The position numbers and the translations under genes were made by a program. A model generated the notes under the pieces. The model saw nothing but the letters and a program-made list of their open reading frames with translations, did no database searches and had not been told where the DNA came from. This document shows, in pieces, positions 55,421 to 64,000 of a DNA stretch of 64,000 bases; position 1 is the first letter of the stretch; each line of letters starts with the position of its first letter. The stretch is from assembly GCA_034440615.1 (NCBI GenBank), contig JAOTOM010003979.1:124001-188000 (forward strand). The letters run 5' to 3'. The DNA comes from Ashinkailepas kermadecensis. Lineage: Eukaryota > Arthropoda > Thecostraca > Neolepadidae.

Positions 55421-56254
55421 TTAACCCGTGCAGTATCGGGGGATATTTTTATACCCCCATTAGGTTTTCCGCGGATAGTAAAAAAAAAACAGCGTGCAAC
55501 AGCGGGCCGAATATTGACATACCTGTTCCTACATCAATTTGACATGCTTCGTGAAAATGTTAAGGTCAGGTCGTTCACGGTCTCGAGATAATTAATGTCA
55601 AGTGAGGTCACCTTCAAAAGTGTTCAACCAGTCGTCACGCTTTAACGGGTGAAGATGTTTGAATGAAACTTTCAGCGATTGCTTGCTTTTAGAGATGCAA
55701 CAAGGTGCCCCAGAGGAATTTTTGGAATCTTGCGTTTTTGATGACTTACTTGTTTTGCATATTTGCTATTAGGGATAAATATCGGAGATTCTTGCTAAGT
55801 TAAGCAATTTCTATGGGGCTTATCCTACTTAAAACAAAGTTTCTCGGTGTGTTCTATCAATTACACACAAACAAAATAAATAAAGTCGAAAACTCAACAT
55901 CTTTGAAATAAAAACGTTGTATTTTGGAATGCGCGAAAATGTTGGGATCACGGTCCATTTCGTCGCCCTTTTCTGATTCCAAGCAAGTTTTGTCTTTAAA
56001 ATATACCAAATAAACTCCCCAGAGCATACAACTTGACGTCAATCGTGACCACAAATACCCCCTGTTGACGTCACACTTTGAGATGATAAAGTGCTGCGGG
56101 TGGTTCCTAGTCATATTCGTAGAGCGCTTTCCGATGACACATCTTCCGGTTTCGTGCGACGCTTAGTTTGGAAATTAGATGGTAATGTAATGAGCCCCCA
56201 CCCCTCGCCCGTGACGGTGTGTGAGGATCTTGCCGGAATGACGAGAAGGGTTAA
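55421..56254 (+). mobile_element. M1 TTAA-type element, copy c, complete and uninterrupted
   Basis: TTAA at 55421-55424 and 56251-56254 with a body of 826 bp. It aligns end to end with copy b once M2 is removed. Ends are CCCGTGCAGT and, on the complement, CCCTTCTCGTCATTCCGGC, degraded relative to copy b. At 55650 the sequence CGCTTTAACGGG is the empty site for the M2 insertion in copy b. No transposase; a non-autonomous element. Confidence 0.9.
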
Positions 56255-57446
56255 TGTATTACCTCTAAGTTAATGTTCCACCGTTTAATACCCGGGGAGT
56301 ACGTCGCGCTGACAGCGAAGGACTTTGTTCAGATTCCTGAACAAAAATTATCATCATCATACTAGGTTGTTGCAGGACACCCATTGCAATTTGAAGACGA
56401 TAAAGTTTGGGACTATTGATGGGATGAGACATCCTTCATTCATGGTGGAAGCAAACCAGATTCTAGTGTAGTGATAATACTTCCTCGCTTGCTGAAACTA
56501 ATCAGCTGAGCTAATGTGCATACATAGGTTTGCTTTCGAAAGTGATTAAAGGTGGATTAAAGGATACGGGGCCGAGCTGTACCTCGGATGATCTTTTTCA
56601 GCTTCTGAGGTCTTCGGGTTTTAGGCCGAAATAGATAGACTGATTGTTTCGAGGCTTTCGGACTTTGGGAGTTTCGCACTGCATGAATTAAATACTGAAC
56701 TCCATCATAACCCTATTGCAACACCTGACGGTCACCACATTATCTGTCTTTAACTTTGATGAAGTGGGAGGCGCAGTTGCATCTGTTCATCCAGTTTCAT
56801 GAACTTTAACGACGAAGATACGCTCCGGAGCGTGCGAGGGTTACAGTTAAGCGAACCAAAAGTGTGGTAAGTCTTGAACGATTTTGAATGATGCTTCCCC
56901 ATCACCCCCATCACCCCCATCACCCCCCCTCCCTCCCAAGGAAGAATTAATCCGCCGCCTTTGCCGGATCCTGGCTAGCGAAGAAGTGTACTAAATCAGC
57001 ACGTAGTTATGTAGATTGTTTCAGCAAAATATTATCCACACCTGTGGCAAGCTTGCTTCATGTCAGACTAAGCCTAGCCCAACCCTGGGCAATAGCAATC
57101 AGCTGCTGGGGTGTCGTTTTGCCACATATATGACGTATGTGGCGATTGTGATCGATATCAGTTTTTATGTGTTCGCGCGCGAACTTCACCAATTACAGTG
57201 CAGAATTGTGGTGACAATGGAAAGAATAGCTTTCGTGAAACGCAACTCTATGCAACACAGATGAATTGATATTCACAAATCAAATCCTTCCCACAGGAGC
57301 AAACGTTTATTTTTGGCTGGCCATTTTGTCCGCCTAACCTAAAAATAATTGAATAATTGAACTTCAGATTAGATTGAACAAATGTCCGTCTAAGCAGGAA
57401 AGCGGACACAAATACCAAATAACTATGGCTGAACACGTACGCAATT
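56255..57446. other. No gene recognised
   Basis: No domain-bearing ORF. A CATCACCCC triplication occurs near 56905. Confidence 0.45.
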
Positions 57447-57665
57447 CTTGATTGTTGAATTAATTGAAAAGAGCTACGTCACCGCCAGGTATACCTAGCA
57501 GTTCTGGGATGTTTTTCACGCCAAACGTCCAAGAATATCAGTTCACTTCAAATGTGATGCACCTTTTTGATAGTCGAATTTGGTCGGTAATCAGATGCTT
57601 CAGCGTCTAAATACAATAGTCTTGAGAGTAAATCTCCACACAAGTCATAATGTACCAATCACAGC
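57447..57665 (-). mobile_element. L1/Tx1-like LINE copy b, inverted 5' segment
   Basis: This matches 6525-6720 of the first copy in the same (minus) sense, covering the end of the endonuclease (blocks CCGCCAGGTATACCTAGCAG, GTCGAATTTGGTCGGTAATC). The immediately following segment of the LINE continues from 57677 on the opposite strand. Confidence 0.75.
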
Positions 57666-57676
57666 CAAGTAAATTT

Positions 57677-58560
57677 TGGAATTATACTGTATACATATGC
57701 GAAGGGACCTGGATTATGGTGACTTAACAATATCCTTCTCAATGATGACTTGTCATTTACAGTGCGTGTGCAGAGATTAAAAGTGAATAATACTAACGAC
57801 AGCGTATACGGGACAATGTTTACGGTTTCGATTTGAAGCTAGAAGTGATCACGCGTGCCATTCGAGCGAGTGGCATCAGAAGCAGTAAAGCAGAGGTCAG
57901 GGAGAGGAGAAAAGAAAACATTATATTAAATGACTAAAACAATATGGCACTGACTGCTTTTGTCTCCAGTTCTATATGAGTCTACATGTCATACAGGTAA
58001 TAGCTATCGGCGAATCGAGGACAATCTGACCTCTATAGATTTCCCCAAATTAACCAAAATGGAAAGAACTCCTGCAATGGTCGTACTACAAGTGAAGACT
58101 GTCTACATGTGCTTAAGGGTAAGATGAATAGCAAAGCTATTTCGGCTTCTGGATTTTCCAAGTAATTTTCCCCTTTTCTTCTCGTCGGGCCTGGGGAACA
58201 TGATCGTAGATTACATAAATGAAGCAAAAGGAAGAGGAGTGTTTTCATAGCGCATCGTCGTGGAGTAGTAACATTGATAGCAAACATAGTTATAGTGAAA
58301 TAGTGGCTAAGGTCTTGTCAAATATAATGAGGAGTGTCGTGGAAAGCACGTGTATAATGGCCTTTGAAATTAAACGGGTTCAGTTAGAGGAAGACTTGTT
58401 GGTTCTAGCTTGCGAACTCTACTGGATGTTTTTAATTACTGCGAACGTAATGACTTGGACAAATAGGAGAAGACGGTTTTGGTGCGAACAGCTAAGCTTT
58501 TCGGTTTTTTCTAGAACACTACACGAGGTATTCCAGCCGTTGATGCGTTGATTAGTACCA
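57677..58560 (+). mobile_element. L1/Tx1-like LINE copy b, sense segment with RT
   Basis: Plus-strand counterpart of 6450 down to 5570: the linker (ATCACGCGTGCCATTCGAG near 57848), the RT start (CAAATTAACCAAAATGGAAA near 58046; MNSKA near 58125) and VDYINEA-like VDYINEAKGRG near 58208. It extends beyond the first copy: SEIVAKVLSNIMRSVVES near 58300, then GRLVGSSLRTLLDVFNYCE and RNDLDK near 58393-58465, typical L1/Tx1 RT. Full of frameshifts. Confidence 0.85.
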
Positions 58561-58600
58561 GTTTTTGCCATATCAGTTTTTGTAAGATAAAATGGTGTAT

Positions 58601-58680
58601 GGGGTACGCCCGCCAAAGGGCGTACCCCAGAAGAGGCTCATTTGATTATTCAAATTCACTTTCCCAGAGGCTCATTTGAT
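58601..58680. other. 11-bp hairpin followed by 15-bp direct repeats
   Basis: GGGGTACGCCC (58601-58611) and its complement (58618-58628) flank GCCAAA. AGAGGCTCATTTGAT follows at 58632-58646 and again at 58666-58680. It lies just past the recognisable end of the LINE copy. Confidence 0.8.
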
Positions 58681-61680
58681 ACCAAAATGACACGATTATC
58701 TCCGAATTACGAGTCGTTTTAGGTAAAATGTGGCATATTTAACAGCGTGAAGCACGGAAGAGGTCGTACTATTAGTAGATGGTACGAACTGGTCTTTCTA
58801 GGAAGCGTAGAAAACCATTAGGTCTATCTTTTGCTTGTGCTTGCAGTGGAATTATGGTATTACGCTCATGTAGTACTCTCTCCGGCCCAGGGTGAGGCTC
58901 TCTCGAGATCCCCGCCCCACGTCCTCAGGTTTTTCCGGGATAGCTGCCGAATGAGTAGGCACAGATACGAAACTGTAGTACCTTCATATACCTCTGCTTT
59001 GCATATCTTGAACAAATTTCGGGCCACGATCGTTGGTCATTGACTCAAGACGGGTCAAATAGAGAAATATTCCCAAACCTTTAAAGAGCCATCATTCGGA
59101 GTAATTACAAAATATCAACGCCACGCCCAGACCATGCTCTTCTTTCATCAACGCGTACAACTGTGTATAGTTAGGGGCGTTTGGAATCGTTTGGAGGGGC
59201 ACCATTTCCTCGGATAGGAACAACTCTCAAAGTCCATTGGGGGGGGGCACCTTAGACTGACAATTTGTTGAGCCGGGGAGGTTGAATGGGTACACCGGTA
59301 CATATCAAAAGGGCATCTATTCCTCTCAGGAGGCTCTTTTCTTCTAAAGACGTACCTATTCCTCTGATAGAGACATCTTTTGCTTTTAAAAATATGCTAA
59401 GCGGGTGGGGGACATAGTGCATTGCAGCCTATCGTGGGTGCTTTTCCCGGTCAGAGAGTCGCCACACTTCCATGGATGGGGGTACATGCCCAAGTGTCCT
59501 TCCCTCTATATCGCGCCTCTGGTGCGGAGTAGCCCCGTGAAGGCGGGCAGCGTCATCTCGATCTCCCCAATATACTTTGATAATGTGACAATTTTGCAGT
59601 GGGCATATTGGCGTCAAAATTTTGCTTGCTCTTATTTCTAGACCTGATAATGTTGCTCATAAACACGTTGAGCTTCGTAAGCTGACATTCACATTGAGAC
59701 TCACAGACATTGATAAGCGTGGTGTGTTCTTATATCAGCATACCAAACTATGGATAATGCAATATTATCCATAGAAATCCAGCTCAAACCAGAAGTTTAC
59801 ATTTTCTGTGCGTTTCGCGTGCGACTTTGTACAAAAAAACAGTCAGCTAAGCTTCTTCCTTTGCTTAAACGCGAAATTCCTGAAGGCAGTCAGGTGCTGC
59901 GCTTTTTTAAAGACTTCGCGTGGCAATGGTACATCTGCTATAAATCGTATGAAAACATCGGAAGATTCCTCTGATTCCATTTGAAATTATACGAAGAAAC
60001 CACGTGAAATACGCAGAAACCGGCGTGTTTACGGAAAATATAAATGTATTCGTGCATAATTAGGTATCCTATTGGAAGGCCCCGAAAAAAAAACGAGAAT
60101 AGAAGACAAAAACAACAACAACCGAAACAAACAAACAACCGAAAATTAAATCGCTCGGGTTACATCTTGTTTCGACCATCATTAGCGGGACACATTTTCG
60201 CACACAATTATAGGTCGATCCGACAAAATTTAGAGGTCGTTACATATGTCGCTTTTTGTCACCCCAACTTACAAGGTGTATATCTAAGGATCGTGGCCCA
60301 CTGCAACGTTCTAAATAAGATAGCTAGAGAAATGACCTCAACACGTTATGTATACTCAAGTTCCGTCTTTTTCTTTGTATGCCGACAAAAGTTGTACGAG
60401 TTGCGATTACTAAGTTATCCGCTTGTACTTGCACCCCGGCGCGATGTCGTGAGCACGTTCACAAAGCATGCCCCCAAAGTCGGCACATGAAGTGAGGTTT
60501 CCCCGGGGCTAAACCGGCTGCCGATATCCATTGTGCCCAACAAGAAGCGAAGCTGTCCGACTTTATCCATGACCGTTATTGCACACTTTTTGCCATGCGC
60601 AGTGTACGTTGTCACTACCCAGAAGGAGGATCTAAAACGAAGCGGATAACTTAACAATTGAAGTCATACAACATTCACAGGTTCACCAAAAACCGACGGA
60701 ACTTCGATGCACATAATGTGCTAATGTCGTTTGCTCAGCTCTCTTGTTGTAAAAAAGCTGCTACGGGCCCACGCACCTTTTGTTTAAAACCCGTAAGCTA
60801 CGATAGCAAAAAGACTGCCTTTGTCGCCACCTCTAAATTTTGTCGGATCGACGTGCAATTGTACATGCATTCTTGCGTTGCCAAGGCTAATTGAAGTGAA
60901 ATGCATCCCGAAGGATTCGTTTTGCTTGATTGTTAGGGGCACACCCTAGTGCACAAAGGACGGGATCTAAATTTGTTCATGTTCAATTATTGCTACTGTC
61001 GTCAAGTATTCATAATTTTCAATTATTTCTGTAGTTTCTCATGTCTTCCATTTCCAAGTTCAAAGTGCAGTGCTATAAATCCGAGGAGAAATGAAACCAT
61101 ATGCATGTGTTGAGTTTCCTACATTTTTGGTGTAGTCTCAGTCCGACCACCTTTACCTCCGTCCCACCAACACTTTGTTCTCTCAACATGGGACCATGTG
61201 AGGAGGGCCCTATCAACCAAATTGGCAACACACATCGCCTCGATGCATTGGGCCCCACCAATAATTTTTTTCTTCTACCTTCTCCATCCATGATTTTGGA
61301 TGTAGGTTGCAGTGAAAATGGGGCGGTTTGGCCCCTGTCAATTCGTCAGCTGTATCCTCCAGTGAACTGGACCCACCCAAGAGTTGTCGAAAGGTTTCCA
61401 TCGCTGTTATCAAATACCGCATTTTCCCGAAGTTGATCAGACCACACCAAATAATAGCAGGTGGAGCCCGGATCCAAAATACACCAGCGGTGGCGACGTC
61501 CATGATAAAAGCTAACAATGGTGATAAATTGCACGACTAAATTATAAAACGACAAGTTCGTTACGAATTCAAATCAAATCCTTATCGAGCAAAATGCATT
61601 TTCTATGCTCCTGACCAAAACACTCCTATGGTTTGAGACAGGTGCTTGACATTTAACTTTCACCGGACCCATAGCCCTTG
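58681..61680. other. No gene recognised
   Basis: ORFs reach 148 codons (60044-60490) but none shows a domain. G-run and T-run patches occur; no array was found. Confidence 0.4.
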
Positions 61681-61722
61681 CGGCTCGGGGAATTCCCAGA
61701 GCTGAAACCTGGCTACGCCATT
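61681..61722 (-). mobile_element. Possible DNA-transposon terminus
   Basis: On the minus strand CAATGGCGTAGCCAGGTTTC starts near 61722, matching the widespread CAGTGGCGTAGCCAGG type of transposon end. A similar end, GTGGCGTAGCCAAGGGAGGG, starts near 63103 on the same strand. No partner ends were identified. Confidence 0.35.
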
Positions 61723-62289
61723 GTGAATGCAGTTATCTCGGAAAATGACAGAAGCGAGCATGGACTGTGCTGAGAAGAGGGGCATGTAGACTAGTACTTC
61801 CGATATTTTTTCCGGCTATTTTCAGTTCAAAAGTACAGTTATGGTCGTAGCGATAGCATTCACGGTATTGTAGACCCTAACTTTTTTATCTTCAGTGATA
61901 TAAGTATTACGGCACCTGCGGGGGATATGATGCCCCCAAATTCCACAATTGGACCTGGACAATTTTCGCCCAAAAGCGACTTGAATGCAATGACTTTTCA
62001 GACGGGTACTGTGCCAGGCAATCACTCTCTAAGCAGCCATGGATGGAGCTGAAATCAATTGATGGAGTACTCGATCCACGCGTGTGTTATGCGGGATTGA
62101 GTGAACACGGCTAGATAAGGATTGGTAGGTGTATAGGATGTTGGTGGATAGTTTCTTTGGAATATAGAATGTGGTATTGGTTGTGGCGCTGATAATCTTT
62201 TGTCCACGATGGTAGTATCTTCCCTTTACGGGCTCAACCCGGTTTGATCCTTGGGGTTCTTGTTAAGTCTGTTATTATCTATTAAGTAT

Positions 62290-62890
62290 TATTTGGGCCA
62301 CCTAGCCATCAACAGGAGCCACTGTTGACAATCTGTAACCTTCAGTGCTTTTAATGGACCTCCTTTTCGTCTGATGGGGCCTCCTGTAGATCGTATGGTG
62401 TAGCCTATCGACGAACGGTGCCTGATATCTCCCTGATGGGGTTCCTATGTGTCTGGTTGGGCCTCCTATCGTTAAGCAGGGTCTTCTATTGACCATCGGG
62501 GACCTACTGTGCTTCTGATGGAGGCCTATTGGACTGGTAGAGCATTCCTTGGCCATTTTAGGCCTTGTCTTGATCTGGCGGAGCTTTCGTCTTGGTCTGA
62601 TGGGACCTTCTTTTAGCCTGGTAGCGACAGACAGTGCCTACTGTTGGTCATCTCGGGCTTCCTGTGGTTCTGATGCGGCCCCTTTTTGGTCTGGTTGGGC
62701 TTCTTCTTGGTATGATGGCGTCTCGTGTCCGTCAACTATGGCCTATGGAAAACGGGCTTCCCGTATCTATTATGGGGCTTCCATTTGGTCTGGTGTGGCC
62801 TTCTATCAACCAAAATGGGCGTCCTATCGACGACCAATGGTCTCCAAATGGGTCAGATGGAGTATCTTGCGTGTTTGAGGGGTCCTGCAG
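62290..62890 (+). repeat. Degenerate ~40-bp repeat around TCTGATGGGGCCTCCT
   Basis: Units such as GTCTGATGGGGCCTCCTGTA, GTCTGGTTGGGCCTCCTAT, GTTCTGATGCGGCCCC and GTCTGGTTGGGCTTCTTC recur at irregular ~20-45-bp spacing. Homology is clear but old. ORFs across it are low-complexity. Confidence 0.6.
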
Positions 62891-63589
62891 TGGATTTGAT
62901 GGGATGTTTTAACATGGGTTACTTGGAGCATCCTGTGGCCTTTTTTAAATGCCAGAATGTGATTGGAGGAGGATACGTTTGCCCTCCTTGCTAACGTCAG
63001 AGAGCGGCTGCAACCGATGACGCCGGTACTGTGCACCGAATCCTGGGGCCTACGCAAGCTCCAGGGGATGTGCCCATTACTCCCTCCCTTGGCTACGCCA
63101 CGGGCTTTATTTTTGCTAAGGGTCGCAGCTTGGACTAATCCCAACGTCACCGGGGAGTCCTATGAAGTCCTGAATGACGTCATGTGATGGTGAATACTGT
63201 GTGCGTCCCATATAGGATACCACGCCAAAAAGAGAAAGATTTCTTCAAGTAGCTTCTATTTTGCGAAACATTTACAATTCTGCTGTTTTTTTCCCCTATT
63301 AGCATATATTGATATTGCTCAAGGTCTTTGTTTTCGCTGAGGAGAACTTCTGAAATCTGGACTAATCTATCGTGAAATAATGGAAGGAAGCTTCGCTTGG
63401 ATACTTTTACAAAAATGCATGCGCTTGCCACGGAAAACTGAGGGTTGGGAAGGAACGAAATGCTGCTTATGGGGGAACGCCGGATAGATTCAGAGCTGGA
63501 TGGCAGCTGTCCCTCTTGCCCCCACCCCCACCGGTCCTCGGATCTTTGCTCCTTTCATGTCTTGGGGACTCCTTACCAAGTTGAGTGTC
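62891..63589. other. No gene recognised
   Basis: Spacer with one transposon-like end near 63103 and no domain-bearing ORF. Confidence 0.4.
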
Positions 63590-63985
63590 TCCTCATGCAA
63601 CCTAGGGGCCAGTTTCATATTCCATGGTTCTCTTCTCCCGTCTTAGGTGTCTTGTCTTCCATGCCGAGAATCTCCTCTATTGCGTGGTCCTCCCCTTCCA
63701 AATTAGGGGTCTTCTGTCACGTCGCAGGGCTTCGTCTTTTAACATACATGTTTCTTACCCATCTTGGGGGCTTGGGGGACATCATCTCCAATCCTACTGG
63801 CTTCCTCTTTCGTCTTATCATCCTCCTCAGTGCATGGGGCCTCCTTACCTGTCTTGGGGCCTGTTCTACCTTGGGGGCTTGCTTGCCCGTCTTTGATGAT
63901 CCTCCTGGTCTCAGTTTCCCTTCGAGAGGCCACTTCCTCTATCCTTGGGGCCTCTTTTCCAATCTTGATGGAGTACTGATGAATT
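63590..63985 (+). repeat. Degenerate repeat around CTTGGGGGCCTC
   Basis: Motifs such as CATCTTGGGGGCTTGGGG, TGTCTTGGGGCCTG, CCTTGGGGGCTTGC and TCCTTGGGGCCTCT recur every ~30-45 bp. It is similar in style to the block at 62290-62890 and may be the same ancient repeat. Confidence 0.55.
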
Positions 63986-64000
63986 ACTTTGATTTCCTAG

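Overview
This is animal nuclear DNA. It has no bacterial-style gene density. It carries non-LTR retrotransposons of four groups, long (TA)n and (GT)n microsatellites, and more than ten unrelated minisatellite arrays with units of 7 to 48 bp. One convincing host-type gene was found: an intronless, very GC-rich DEG/ENaC sodium-channel subunit at 47756-49087 (+). The repeat mix and this channel family suggest an invertebrate, perhaps an arthropod such as a crustacean, but the sequence does not settle the taxon. No rRNA, tRNA or CRISPR array could be supported.

Layout. 1.9-8.7 kb is a nest. A minus-strand L1/Tx1-like LINE (5.56-7.08 kb) is interrupted at a TTAA by a short DNA transposon called M1 here, and M1 is itself split by a plus-strand CR1-like LINE (2.3-5.5 kb). 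Next to it, at 7.1-8.7 kb, is the 5' part of a second CR1-like element with a GDS-motif esterase and a coiled coil. 8.7-23.6 kb is mostly non-coding: arrays with 30-, 26-, 48- and 47-bp units, a LINE 3' end at 15.25-15.9 kb, and an old ~200-bp degenerate satellite present in opposite orientations at 19.4-19.8 and 21.8-23.0 kb. 23.6-25.4 kb is a complete M1 copy holding a complete copy of a second TTAA-flanked element, M2. 25.9-30.5 kb holds arrays with 7-, 20-, 21- and 16-bp units.

30.58-46.88 kb is a stack of I-clade LINEs (ORF1 with zinc knuckles; ORF2 with endonuclease, reverse transcriptase and RNase H), all on the minus strand. Element A (30589-37320) and element B (37342-46868) each have an 11-bp target-site duplication and abut one another. 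M2 sits in ORF1 of A. A different LINE, D (40124-43231), sits in ORF2 of B. A truncated third copy, C (45679-46858), sits in the first ten bases of B. After subtracting the insertions, and restoring a ~560-bp deletion in B, A and B are both about 5.8 kb.

47.3-49.1 kb is a 38-bp minisatellite running up to the start codon of the DEG/ENaC gene. Related 33-bp arrays follow at 49.1-49.4 and 50.4-50.9 kb, and a large 35-bp satellite at 51.0-52.65 kb. The rest holds a (GT)n tract (54.6-54.8 kb), a complete uninterrupted M1 (55.42-56.25 kb), a second L1/Tx1-like copy with an internal inversion (57.45-58.56 kb), and degenerate ~40-bp repeats near the right edge. Apart from the channel gene, nearly everything recognisable is mobile or tandemly repeated DNA, and all LINE coding regions carry stops or frameshifts. 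M1 and M2 both carry arrays of AGGTCA hexamers at nuclear-receptor-like spacing.
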